Shown piece by piece: positions 40,631 to 48,221 of a stretch of 64,000 nt of DNA. The DNA comes from Alloalcanivorax marinus (GTDB taxonomy: Bacteria; Pseudomonadota; Gammaproteobacteria; Pseudomonadales; Alcanivoracaceae). The translations under genes were made by a program, and so were the position numbers. The notes under the pieces are model-generated. The model searched no databases. It worked only from the letters and a program-made list of their open reading frames with translations, and was not told the DNA's origin. The stretch is taken from assembly GCF_016906305.1 (NCBI RefSeq), contig NZ_JADDOL010000006.1, positions 153,629 to 217,628 on the forward strand, written 5' to 3'. Positions within the stretch are counted from its first letter, which is position 1. The number at the start of each line of letters is the position of its first letter.

Positions 40631-41068
40631 TCAGCCCACCCAGTGCACAATATGCTCTTCCAGGTCGTCCTCGGCCACCCCGCGCTCGGACACCACCCGG
40701 CCGGCCACGCTGATGCCCGCCTCGCGCACCGAGTCGGGGCGGCCGGAAATCAGCGGGTGCCACGCATTCAGGGCCTGGCCATGGGCACGGCGCCGGTAGG
40801 CGCAGGTCACCGGCAGCCAATCGAAATGCGCCGCCAGGTCCGGCGTCACGCTCAGACAGTCGGGAACATGACGATGACGCTCGGCGTACACGGTGCAACG
40901 GCAGGCCTGGTCGTCCAGGTAGGCGCAGGCGACGTTGGTGAAGGCCACCTCGCCGCTGTCCTCGTCCTGCAGTTTAACCAGACAACAGCGCCCACAGCCA
41001 TCACAGAGCGCCTCCCATTCCTCGGCGTCCAGTTCCTCCAGCGGCAATTCCCAGAACCGTTCACGCAC
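40631..41068 (-). CDS. ycgN: YcgN-family cysteine-cluster protein (UPF0260)
   Basis: 145 residues. A Cys cluster ([28 protein letters not shown]) like that of zinc- or iron-binding CxxCxxCC proteins, and the family's WLPVTCAYR and [10 protein letters not shown] blocks. Molecular function unproven. GTG start overlaps the end of ycgL by 8 bp. The rnd-ycgL-ycgN order is shared with Pseudomonas. Confidence 0.9.
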   Translation of the reverse strand: MRERFWELPLEELDAEEWEALCDGCGRCCLVKLQDEDSGEVAFTNVACAYLDDQACRCTVYAERHRHVPDCLSVTPDLAAHFDWLPVTCAYRRRAHGQALNAWHPLISGRPDSVREAGISVAGRVVSERGVAEDDLEEHIVHWVG

Positions 41069-41360
41069 GGCGCGGACGGTCCGGGTGGCCTTCCGCCAGG
41101 TACAGGTCCTGGTCCGGCGGCGGCGGCATTTGCAGATAGAAACCCTGCTCGCGGATCTTCGCCATTACCTGGCCCACGTCCGCCCGGCTCAGCGGCCGTG
41201 CCGGATCGAGGATCAGGTCGGTGACGTGGCGCGGTGGTCCGAACCGCTCCAGCAGCGCCTCGGGCAGATCCTTCAGGCCCCGGGTTCGCTCCACGTACAG
41301 GTACATGTCCTGGCGGCGCGGGCTTTTATAGATCGAACAGAACAACTTGCCTTTCAGCAT
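41061..41360 (-). CDS. ycgL: YcgL-domain protein
   Basis: 99 residues. [21 protein letters not shown] and LLERFGPP are typical of the YcgL family, with FYLQMPPPP near the C-terminus. Function is not established. It follows rnd by about 20 bp and overlaps ycgN. Confidence 0.9.
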   Translation of the reverse strand: MLKGKLFCSIYKSPRRQDMYLYVERTRGLKDLPEALLERFGPPRHVTDLILDPARPLSRADVGQVMAKIREQGFYLQMPPPPDQDLYLAEGHPDRPRRA

Positions 41361-41381
41361 CGGGATCTCCGTCGAATCGGC

Positions 41382-42455
41382 TCACAGCCGTTCCAGCAGC
41401 GGCCGGGCCACCAGCTCATGGCGCCAGCCGGTGAGCGGCTCGGGCAGCCGGGACGGGTCGCGCACCAGCGCTTCCAACCAGCGCCGGCGTACCAGCACGT
41501 CGGGCTTCAGGTTCAGTTGCGCGGCGATCTCGCCGACCCGCTCGCGCAGGGCTTTGACCTGCTGGCGCTGGGCCGGCTCCAGCGGCCCGGGCAGCGGCGC
41601 CGGCGGCGTGGCCGCGGCGGCCTGCACCATCAGCGCCAGAATCTCCTCGCCGTCACGGCGGATCGCCTTGGGGTGCAGCCCCGCCGCCCGCAGCGCCTCC
41701 TCGGTGGGCCGCGGGGCGCGGCTCAGTTCCAGCAGCGCCGGATCGCGCAGCACGAAGCCCTTGGGCAGATCCCGCGCCCGGGCGCGCGCCTCGCGCCACT
41801 CGGCCAGCGCCTCCAGCACCGCCAGTTCGCGACCGCGCAGGGCGCCCGCCCCCTTCACCTGCCGCCAGGCGTCGCCGGGCTCGGCGCGCCGCAGGGCGTC
41901 CTCGCGCAGCCGCTCGCACTCTTCTCGCCACCAGTCCAGGCGGCCCAGACGCGCCAGTTCCTGGCGCAGCCCCTCGGCCACCTCGATCAGGTATTTCACG
42001 TCGTCCACCGCATAGCGCAGCTGCTCCTCGCTGAGCGGCCGCTTGAGCCAGTCGGTACGGGTGGCGCCCTTGGGCAGACTCACGCCCAGCCGGTCCTCCA
42101 CCAGACGCTGGTAGCTCATCTGCATGTCCTCGCCGGTGAGCGCGGCGGCGATCTGGGTGTCCTCCACCCGCGCCGGGTAGGCCCCGGTGAAGGTGGCCAG
42201 GGCCTCCAGGTCCTCCGAGCAGGCGTGCATCACCAGCACCCGGTCGGCCAGGGCCGGCGCCAGGTCCGCCGCCGCCACCCGGGTGGTGTCGATCAGGCGG
42301 ATGGTGTCGCCGTCGTGCACCTGCACCAGCGCCAGCTGCGGGTAGTAGGTGCGCTCACGCATGAACTCCGTATCCAGGTACAGGGGCGCGCCGGCGGGCA
42401 GGTCGGCGGCCCAGTCGGCGAGGGCGTCGGCGCTCTCGCACCACAGATAACTCAT
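41382..42455 (-). CDS. rnd: Ribonuclease D
   Basis: 3'-to-5' exoribonuclease that trims tRNA precursors. 357 residues. The DEDDy active site is complete: LDTEF (Asp, Glu), ACSEDLEAL, and YAVDDVKYL (Tyr, Asp). An HRDC domain (WREARARARDLPKGFVLRD) follows, then a C-terminal helical part. ATG at 42455; the longer frame to 43181 runs antisense through gpmA and is not coding. A perfect TATAAT lies about 30 bp upstream. Confidence 0.95.
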   Translation of the reverse strand: MSYLWCESADALADWAADLPAGAPLYLDTEFMRERTYYPQLALVQVHDGDTIRLIDTTRVAAADLAPALADRVLVMHACSEDLEALATFTGAYPARVEDTQIAAALTGEDMQMSYQRLVEDRLGVSLPKGATRTDWLKRPLSEEQLRYAVDDVKYLIEVAEGLRQELARLGRLDWWREECERLREDALRRAEPGDAWRQVKGAGALRGRELAVLEALAEWREARARARDLPKGFVLRDPALLELSRAPRPTEEALRAAGLHPKAIRRDGEEILALMVQAAAATPPAPLPGPLEPAQRQQVKALRERVGEIAAQLNLKPDVLVRRRWLEALVRDPSRLPEPLTGWRHELVARPLLERL

Positions 42456-42485
42456 GTCGGTCCAGGCTTGCCAATGGTCCGGCGC

Positions 42486-42514
42486 ATTATACGGATCGCG
42501 GGCGGCGGCTGAAA
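42486..42514 (-). promoter_or_regulatory. Promoter of rnd
   Basis: Perfect -10 TATAAT on the minus strand (42491-42486). The best -35 at 17-bp spacing is TTTCAG, weak. Confidence 0.55.
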
Positions 42515-42552
42515 CGGCCACGGCGGCTGGCGTTTCGGCCTTCGCGAGGTTT

Positions 42553-42561
42553 CTGGTAAGA
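42553..42561 (+). promoter_or_regulatory. Extended -10 of gpmA
   Basis: TGG-TAAGAT, an extended -10 element 41 bases before the gpmA ATG. It is divergent from and close to the rnd promoter. Confidence 0.5.
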
Positions 42562-42602
42562 TTCGCGGCCTTCACGTTCACGGAAACCCACAGGACATCC
42601 CC

Positions 42603-43349
42603 ATGAGCACCAAACTGGTACTGGTCCGTCACGGCCAAAGCGTCTGGAACAAGGAAAACCGCTTCACCGGCTGGAAAGACGTGGACCTGACCGAACAGGG
42701 TCGCGAGGAGGCCCGTCAGGCTGGCGTGCTGCTGCAGGAAGCCGGCTTCGAGTTCGACATGGCCTATACCTCGGTGCTCAAACGCGCCATCCGCACCTTG
42801 TGGACGATCCTCGACACCATGGACCAGATGTGGATTCCGGTGATCCGCGACTACCGCCTCAACGAGCGGCACTATGGCGCCCTGCAGGGTCTCAACAAGG
42901 CGGAAACCGCCGAGAAGTACGGCGACGAGCAGGTATTGATCTGGCGCCGCAGCTACGACACCCCGCCGCCGAAGATGGACCGCGACGACGAGCGTTACGC
43001 CGGCCGGCTGCGCGTCTACAAGAATCTGAAGGAAGAGGAAGTGCCGCTGTCCGAGAGCCTCAAGGACACGGTGGCGCGTTTTCTGCCCTACTACCAGGCG
43101 GAGATCGAGCCCCAGGTGCGCGCCGGCAAGCAGGTGCTGATCTGTGCCCACGGCAACAGCCTGCGCGCCCTGGTGAAGCACCTGAGCGGCATCTCCGACG
43201 AGGAAATCGTCAAGCTCAACATTCCCACCGGCATTCCCATGGTCTATGAGCTGGACGACGATCTGAAACCGATCCGCAATTACTATCTGGGCGACGAGGA
43301 AGCCGCCGCCAAGGCCGCCGAGGCGGTGGCCAACCAGACCAAGGGCTGA
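42603..43349 (+). CDS. gpmA: 2,3-bisphosphoglycerate-dependent phosphoglycerate mutase
   Basis: Interconverts 2- and 3-phosphoglycerate in glycolysis/gluconeogenesis. 248 residues. The catalytic [16 protein letters not shown] has the phospho-accepting His. [14 protein letters not shown] and [10 protein letters not shown] supply the remaining active-site residues. Length and motifs fit E. coli GpmA. The lipase-foldase gene ends 3 bp past the gpmA stop, convergent, with no terminator visible. Confidence 0.97.
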   Translation: MSTKLVLVRHGQSVWNKENRFTGWKDVDLTEQGREEARQAGVLLQEAGFEFDMAYTSVLKRAIRTLWTILDTMDQMWIPVIRDYRLNERHYGALQGLNKAETAEKYGDEQVLIWRRSYDTPPPKMDRDDERYAGRLRVYKNLKEEEVPLSESLKDTVARFLPYYQAEIEPQVRAGKQVLICAHGNSLRALVKHLSGISDEEIVKLNIPTGIPMVYELDDDLKPIRNYYLGDEEAAAKAAEAVANQTKG

Positions 43350-43352
43350 GCC

Positions 43353-44354
43353 TCAGGGCGAGGCCATGCGATCGAGCGCCTCCACCCGGCGGCGCTCCCG
43401 CTCCTCGAACAGGCGCTCGCGCAGCGCCTCAACCTGGGCGTCCCGGTCCGCCGGGGCCAGGCCGCTGTCGAGAATCGCCGCGCGCTGTTCCCGATAGGCC
43501 TGGTAGCGGCGGTCCCACTCCTGGCGGCGCCGGTCCAGCGCCGCCAGCCGGTCCGCCGCCTCGGCGCCCAGTTCCTGCTCGCGCAGCTGGTAAATGCGCG
43601 CTTCCGAAACGCCCCGCTCCCGCAACGCGGCCACGTCCGCCGCCAGCCGTACCGGCTGCCGTGACGCCGTGACCATGGCGCGCAGATCCTCCGGCAGCGA
43701 CGCCTCCAGCTCGGCCAGACGGGCCGCTTTCTGCTCCGCGTTCAGGCTCTCATCGTCAAGGATGTCCCGGCGCGCCAGGGCGAAGCGGTCGTAGCGATCT
43801 CGGAATCCGAAAAACGCCTCCCGGGCGGTGGCGTCGAACCATTGGGCGCGCAGGGCCTGGCGTTCTTCCAGGCTGCGCCGCAGCGCCGCCGGCTCGCGGC
43901 CCGGCTCCTCCAGCCCGCGCAGCGCCGCCCGATAGCCCACGTACTGCTCGAACAGCGCCCACGCCTGGCGCGCCGCCCGGGGCGGCAGCACCTCATCCAG
44001 ATGGGCGGCCACCCGGGCACGCAGCACATTGAGATCCTCCTCGCCCAGGGCCGACAGAAAATAATCGAACCGCCAGCGCACGCCTTCGCTCACCACCAGG
44101 TCACCGTTGGCGTCGGCGCGCAGTTCGCCGTCCGGCACCGTGCCCCGCCAGGAGGCCGGCGCCGCCTCCAATTTCGAGCCCCGGGCCACGTAGGTCTCGA
44201 AATCATCGCCCCCCTGCTGCGCACGCACCGGGGTTTTTGGGACAGAAGTGGGCGTGACCGAGGGCGCGCCCGCGTCCCCGGGAAACGGCACCAGCACCCA
44301 CGCCAACGCCGCCAATACCAGTATTATCAGCAGGCTCGGGATCCATACCCGCAT
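43353..44354 (-). CDS. Lipase-specific foldase (steric chaperone)
   Basis: 333 residues. An N-terminal membrane anchor (VWIPSLLIILVLAALAWVLVPF) is followed by a Pro/Thr/Val-rich linker. The Lif signature RWRFDYFLSALGEE (RxxFDY-F-LSxxGE) comes next, then the long Arg/Glu/Ala-rich helices that wrap the lipase. Lif folds the secreted lipase in the periplasm. ATG 44354 has AAGGAG 7-8 bases upstream. In Pseudomonas the foldase follows the lipase in one operon; here it is divergent from it across 179 bp. Confidence 0.93.
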   Translation of the reverse strand: MRVWIPSLLIILVLAALAWVLVPFPGDAGAPSVTPTSVPKTPVRAQQGGDDFETYVARGSKLEAAPASWRGTVPDGELRADANGDLVVSEGVRWRFDYFLSALGEEDLNVLRARVAAHLDEVLPPRAARQAWALFEQYVGYRAALRGLEEPGREPAALRRSLEERQALRAQWFDATAREAFFGFRDRYDRFALARRDILDDESLNAEQKAARLAELEASLPEDLRAMVTASRQPVRLAADVAALRERGVSEARIYQLREQELGAEAADRLAALDRRRQEWDRRYQAYREQRAAILDSGLAPADRDAQVEALRERLFEERERRRVEALDRMASP

Positions 44355-44533
44355 CCGTGTTCTCCTTTTTCTTCGTCCTTGTTGAACCACCACTGATCGG
44401 ATTACGACTTTTTTATTAGTGAAATCCCCGCAACAGCGGAATTAGTCTGTTTGAACACCCCGCCACCGGCCGGGCGCTCCCCAATAGGACATTGGGCAAA
44501 AACACATTTCAACAACAAACATCAGGGAAGCTT
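44355..44533. promoter_or_regulatory. Divergent lipase/foldase promoter region
   Basis: A 179-bp AT-richer region (for example CTTTTTTATTAGTGAAAT near 44409) between the foldase and lipase starts. Promoters for both must lie here; none can be assigned firmly. Confidence 0.45.
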
Positions 44534-45457
44534 ATGAAACCGTTCATTCACGCGCTGCTGGGCGCACTGCTTCTGCTGGGGCTGAGCGGCCCCGCCACCG
44601 CCGGGTACACCGAGACCCGTTACCCGATCGTGCTGGTGCACGGCCTGTTCGGCTTCGACACCGCCGCCGGCGTCGACTACTGGTACCGCATTCCCGAGGA
44701 ACTGCGCCAGGGCGGCGCCCAGGTCTACGTGGCCCAGGTCAGCGCCGCCGAGGACACCGTGGTGCGCGGCGAACAACTGGCGCGCCAGGTGGAGACCATC
44801 CTCGCCAGCACCGGCGCCGACAAAGTCAACCTGATCGGCCACAGCCACGGTGGGCCCACCATCCGCTACGTGGCCTCGGTGTATCCGCAATACGTGTCAT
44901 CGGTGACCAGCGTGGGGGGCGTGAACTGGGGCGCCCGGCTGGCCGACGTGCTGCAGGGCGTGGTCGATAACGTGCCGTTCTCCGGCAATCTGATCGGCTA
45001 CCTGGGCAACGCGCTGGCCGGCATCATCGATCTGTTCAGCGGCGGCGGTAACGACCAGGACATCCTGGCGGCGCTCAAGGCGCTCACCACCGCCGAAACC
45101 GTGGCGTTCAACCAGCAGTATCCGGAAGGCGTGCCGGCGCAATACTGTGGCGATGCTCCGCGCGTGGCGGCCAACGGCATTTCCTATTTCTCCTGGAGCG
45201 GCGCCAAGCCCCTCACCAACGGCCTGGACCCGTCCGACGCGCTGCTCGGGGCCACCTCCATCGTCTTTCTGGGCGAGCCCAATGACGGCCTGGTGAGCAG
45301 CTGTTCCAGCCACCTGGGCATGGTGATCCGCGACGATTACCGCATGAACCATCTGGACGAGGTCAACCAGGTGCTGGGCCTGCACGACCTGTGGAGCACC
45401 GACCCGGTGACCCTCTATCGCCAGCAGGCCAACCGGTTGAAGAACTACAATTTCTGA
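44534..45457 (+). CDS. Secreted triacylglycerol lipase (family I)
   Basis: 307 residues; signal peptide ending ATA|GYT. Oxyanion block PIVLVHGLFG, nucleophile elbow GHSHGG, Asp in EPNDGLV, and His in MNHLDEV complete the triad. Two Cys (QYCGD, SSCSS) fit the single disulfide of Pseudomonas family I.1/I.2 lipases. These need a Lif foldase, found divergently upstream, and type II secretion. It would release fatty acids that the acyl-CoA synthetase and dehydrogenase encoded nearby could use. AGGGAAG precedes the ATG. Confidence 0.95.
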   Translation: MKPFIHALLGALLLLGLSGPATAGYTETRYPIVLVHGLFGFDTAAGVDYWYRIPEELRQGGAQVYVAQVSAAEDTVVRGEQLARQVETILASTGADKVNLIGHSHGGPTIRYVASVYPQYVSSVTSVGGVNWGARLADVLQGVVDNVPFSGNLIGYLGNALAGIIDLFSGGGNDQDILAALKALTTAETVAFNQQYPEGVPAQYCGDAPRVAANGISYFSWSGAKPLTNGLDPSDALLGATSIVFLGEPNDGLVSSCSSHLGMVIRDDYRMNHLDEVNQVLGLHDLWSTDPVTLYRQQANRLKNYNF

Positions 45458-45553
45458 GTGACCGAAACGCTTTGCGAAGCGGGCGCCAGGGTTTTGTGTC
45501 CTGGCGCCACCCGCCTACCATCCATGGGAACACGACATGGATGAAGGACCATA

Positions 45554-46558
45554 ATGATGACAAAACGCGTATCCGCTCTGTTGGCGGCGCTGGCCCTGTC
45601 GCTGGCCGGCACCGCCGTGGCCCAGGCCCCCATTGAGCGCACCGTTTGCGTGTTCGACATCGCCGGCCAGGCCGGCCCGACCATGGCCGCCATGCAGGAC
45701 TGGCGCGCCGCCGCCCTGGGCTGGGGCCTGAAGGCCAACCTGCGGGTCTACACCAACGAGCAGGTGGCCGCCGAGGACCTGAAAGCCGGCCAGTGTGACG
45801 CTTCCCTGATCACCGGCCTGCGCGCCCGTCAGTTCAACAAATACGCCGGCACCCTGGATTCCATCGGCGCCCTGCCCACCATGGAACACATGCGAGTGGC
45901 CCTGCAGGTGCTGGCCCACCCCAGCCGCGCCGAAAAGCTCACCGCCAATTCCTATGAAGTGATCGGCATCGCCCCGATCGGCGCCGCCTACCTGTTCGTC
46001 AACGACCGGGAGATCAACACCCTGGCCAAGGCCGCCGGCAAGAAAGTGGCGGTGCTGGACTTCGACCCCACCCAGGCCAAGATGGTGGCGGCCGCCGGCG
46101 CCACCCCGGTGCCCTCCGACATCACCAACTTCGCGGGCAAGTTCAACAACGGCTCGGTGGACGTGATCGCCGCCCCGCTGGTGGCCTATAACGTGCTGGA
46201 ACTGTACAAGGGCCTGCAGCCGGACGGCGGCATCATCGACTACCCGCTGCTGCAACTGACCATGCAGGTGGTCGCCAAGGAAGACCGCTTCCCCGCCGAG
46301 ATCGCCCAGAAATCCCGCGAGTACTTCTACCAGAACCTGGACCGCGTGCTCGAGCAGCTCGACCGGGAAGCCCAGGCGGTGGACGACAAATGGTGGGTGG
46401 ACATTCCCGACAAGGACAAGCGCGAGTACGAACTGATGATGCAGGACGCCCGGGACCAGCTGCGCAACGAAGGCTACTACGACCCGGACATGCTCGATCT
46501 GCTGCACAAGATCCGCTGCAAGATCGACGGCTCCCGCGCCGAGTGCACCGCCAACTGA
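45554..46558 (+). CDS. AdeT1_2/TatP-like periplasmic solute-binding protein (paralogue 4)
   Basis: 334 residues, signal peptide ending AVA|QAP. Core as in the other three: VCVFDIAGQAGPTM, AAEDLKAGQCDASLITGLRARQFN, GKKVAVLDFDPTQAKMV, FNNGSVDVIAAPL, ELYKGLQPDGGIIDYP, and IRCKIDGSRAEC. It combines features of paralogue 3 (AAEDLKAGQCD) and paralogues 1/2 (GKKVAVLD, C-terminus). Located about 100 bp after the lipase on the same strand. Adjacent ATG codons at 45554 and 45557 both fit the AAGGA site. Confidence 0.78.
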   Translation: MMTKRVSALLAALALSLAGTAVAQAPIERTVCVFDIAGQAGPTMAAMQDWRAAALGWGLKANLRVYTNEQVAAEDLKAGQCDASLITGLRARQFNKYAGTLDSIGALPTMEHMRVALQVLAHPSRAEKLTANSYEVIGIAPIGAAYLFVNDREINTLAKAAGKKVAVLDFDPTQAKMVAAAGATPVPSDITNFAGKFNNGSVDVIAAPLVAYNVLELYKGLQPDGGIIDYPLLQLTMQVVAKEDRFPAEIAQKSREYFYQNLDRVLEQLDREAQAVDDKWWVDIPDKDKREYELMMQDARDQLRNEGYYDPDMLDLLHKIRCKIDGSRAECTAN

Positions 46559-46680
46559 TCCTCAATGAGCCTCAGCCGGTCGGCGCGCCCGCGCCGCCAC
46601 CAGCAGACAGGGCACCAGGGGGCGCGCTGGGGTCGGACCGCGACTAATTATTGATTTTAAAAGCTTTTTTGTTTTTTTAA

Positions 46681-46717
46681 GCGTCAAAAAAGGGCTTAAT
46701 GAGCCCTTCTTTGACGC
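46681..46717. terminator. Long hairpin downstream of paralogue 4 and the acyl-CoA dehydrogenase
   Basis: GCGTCAAA-type arms with an inner AAGGGCT/AGCCCTT stem, 37 bp, in an AT-rich pocket (46640-46740) between the convergent genes. The T run lies on the left (plus-strand) side, so its polarity is unclear. Confidence 0.5.
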
Positions 46718-46773
46718 CAAAATGAACCTCTAACAAGCAAATCCTTCCGAGCCAGACGCCTCAAGCGGCGGGG

Positions 46774-47916
46774 CTAGAGCCCCAGTCGCTTGGCGATCAC
46801 TTCGTTCATGATTTCGTAGGTGCCCCCGCCGATGGACAGGATGCGGTTGTCGCGGAACAGGCGCTCCACCACCGTGCCACGCATGTAGCCGGCGCCACCG
46901 AAAATCTGCACCGCGTCCCAGGTCACCCGATCAGCGCATTGAGTGGCCTGGTTCTTGGCCATGGACACCTCCAGGACGCAGTCCTCGCCGTTGGCGATGC
47001 GGGCCGCGGTGCGATAAGTGAACTCCCGGCTTACCGCCACCTGGGTGGCCATCTCCGCCAGCTTGTGACGGGTGACCTGAAAGCCGGCCAGGGGCCGGCC
47101 GAACGCCTGGCGCTCGCGGGCGTAATTCATGGCTTCTTCCAGAGCCACCTGGGCGGTCATGTTGGCGGTCACCGCCAGCACCAGCCGCTCCATCTGGAAG
47201 TTGCTCATGATGCAGTAGAAGCCGCCGTTCTCCGGACCGATCAGATTTTCCGCCGGCACGCGGCACTCCTCGAAGAACAGTTCCGCGGTGTCCGACGCCC
47301 ACCAGCCCATCTTCTTGAGCTTGCGCCCCACCGTGAAACCGGGCGTGTCCTTCTCCACCAGCAGCAATGAAATGCCGCCGAAACCCGGATCGCCGGTGCG
47401 CACCGCCACGGTATAGAAATCCGCGCGCACGCCACTGGTGATAAAGGTCTTGGCACCGTTCACCACGAAATGATCGCCGTCGCGGACCGCCCGCGTGCGC
47501 AGATTGGCCACGTCGGATCCGCCGCCGGGCTCGGTGATCGCCAGAGCGGAAATCTTCTCGCCGGCCAGCACCGGCGGCACCACCCGCTCCTGCAGGGCCT
47601 CGGAGCCCCACTTCCATACCGGTGGCAGCCCGATATCCAGGGACCCCAAACTGGCCCCCACGCCACCGGACGTACAGCGCACCATCTCCTCGCAGGCCGC
47701 CACCTTCATGAACACATCCTCGCCACTGCCACCCCACCGCTCCGGCGCCCCGATGCCCAGAATCCCCGCGTCCGCGGCCTTCCGGTACAGCTCCCGGGGG
47801 AACTCCCCCGCCTCCTCCCAGTCATCCACGGACGGCAGAATCTCCCGCTCGACAAACTTGCGCACCGTCTCGCGCACCATCCCGTGGGTCTCATTGAAAT
47901 AGGACAAATCCGCCAC
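46774..47916 (-). CDS. LCAD/IVD-like acyl-CoA dehydrogenase
   Basis: 380-residue FAD enzyme that introduces the alpha-beta double bond in acyl-CoA. FAD/substrate blocks are ITEPGGGSD, TSGVRADFY and FGGAGYMRG. The C-terminal SIGGGTYEIMNE has Gly where medium/short-chain enzymes carry the catalytic Glu. The Glu in LEEAMNYARERQAFG matches the position used by long-chain and isovaleryl-CoA dehydrogenases. The start is GTG at 47916 behind GAGGAGG. Upstream is an inverted repeat resembling TetR-family operators. It completes a plausible lipase-synthetase-dehydrogenase route. Confidence 0.93.
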   Translation of the reverse strand: MADLSYFNETHGMVRETVRKFVEREILPSVDDWEEAGEFPRELYRKAADAGILGIGAPERWGGSGEDVFMKVAACEEMVRCTSGGVGASLGSLDIGLPPVWKWGSEALQERVVPPVLAGEKISALAITEPGGGSDVANLRTRAVRDGDHFVVNGAKTFITSGVRADFYTVAVRTGDPGFGGISLLLVEKDTPGFTVGRKLKKMGWWASDTAELFFEECRVPAENLIGPENGGFYCIMSNFQMERLVLAVTANMTAQVALEEAMNYARERQAFGRPLAGFQVTRHKLAEMATQVAVSREFTYRTAARIANGEDCVLEVSMAKNQATQCADRVTWDAVQIFGGAGYMRGTVVERLFRDNRILSIGGGTYEIMNEVIAKRLGL

Positions 47917-47934
47917 GCTACCTCCTCAAAATAA

Positions 47935-47952
47935 ACCAAGCGCTTGCTTGGT
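47935..47952. promoter_or_regulatory. Putative TetR-type operator of the acyl-CoA dehydrogenase gene
   Basis: ACCAAGC-GCTT-GCTTGGT: perfect 7-bp arms, 18 bp in all, 19 bp before the GTG start. The AAGCnnnnGCTT-like pattern is common before acyl-CoA dehydrogenase genes controlled by TetR repressors. TAGTAT (47962-47957, minus) could be the -10, putting the operator over the start site. Confidence 0.5.
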
Positions 47953-47975
47953 CCGATACTAACACACCCCCCTGC

Positions 47976-48221
47976 CGGGGTCAGACCCCGGTTACTCCTT
48001 GATTTAGCGGTATTTTTTGGTTTAGGAGGCCCTTTTGGGGCGCTTGGACGGGCTTTTTCACGGGGCAAAAACGGCCTTTCAGGCCCGGGCTGACGTGGGT
48101 CGCCAAGGCTCAAGGTCGGATTTTTCAGCCCGAAAATACCCCTCCAAGCGCAAAAAACCACCCTCTTTCCAAACGAAAAGTCTTGGAAATCAGGTGGTTA
48201 TCGGGGTCCGACCCCGGGTTA
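47976..48221. repeat. Segment bounded by direct GGGGTCNGACCCC repeats
   Basis: CGGGGTCAGACCCCGGTTA (47976-47994) and the near-identical 48202-48221 bound a segment of about 207 bp with imperfect inverted halves (for example GCGCTTGGA near 48040 and TCCAAGCGC near 48143). The right copy runs into the algC stop codon. A shortened copy, GGGGTCGGACC, lies at 46629-46639 beyond the other end of the dehydrogenase. No protein is encoded. The 302-bp algC-dehydrogenase gap holds nothing else apart from the operator. Confidence 0.65.

Noticed and set aside
46562..46640. Remnant of a truncated membrane-protein gene on the minus strand
   Set aside because: About 25 codons (VPCLLVAARARRPAEAH then TGA) look protein-like, but this is too short to call; mentioned only as context for the repeat finding.
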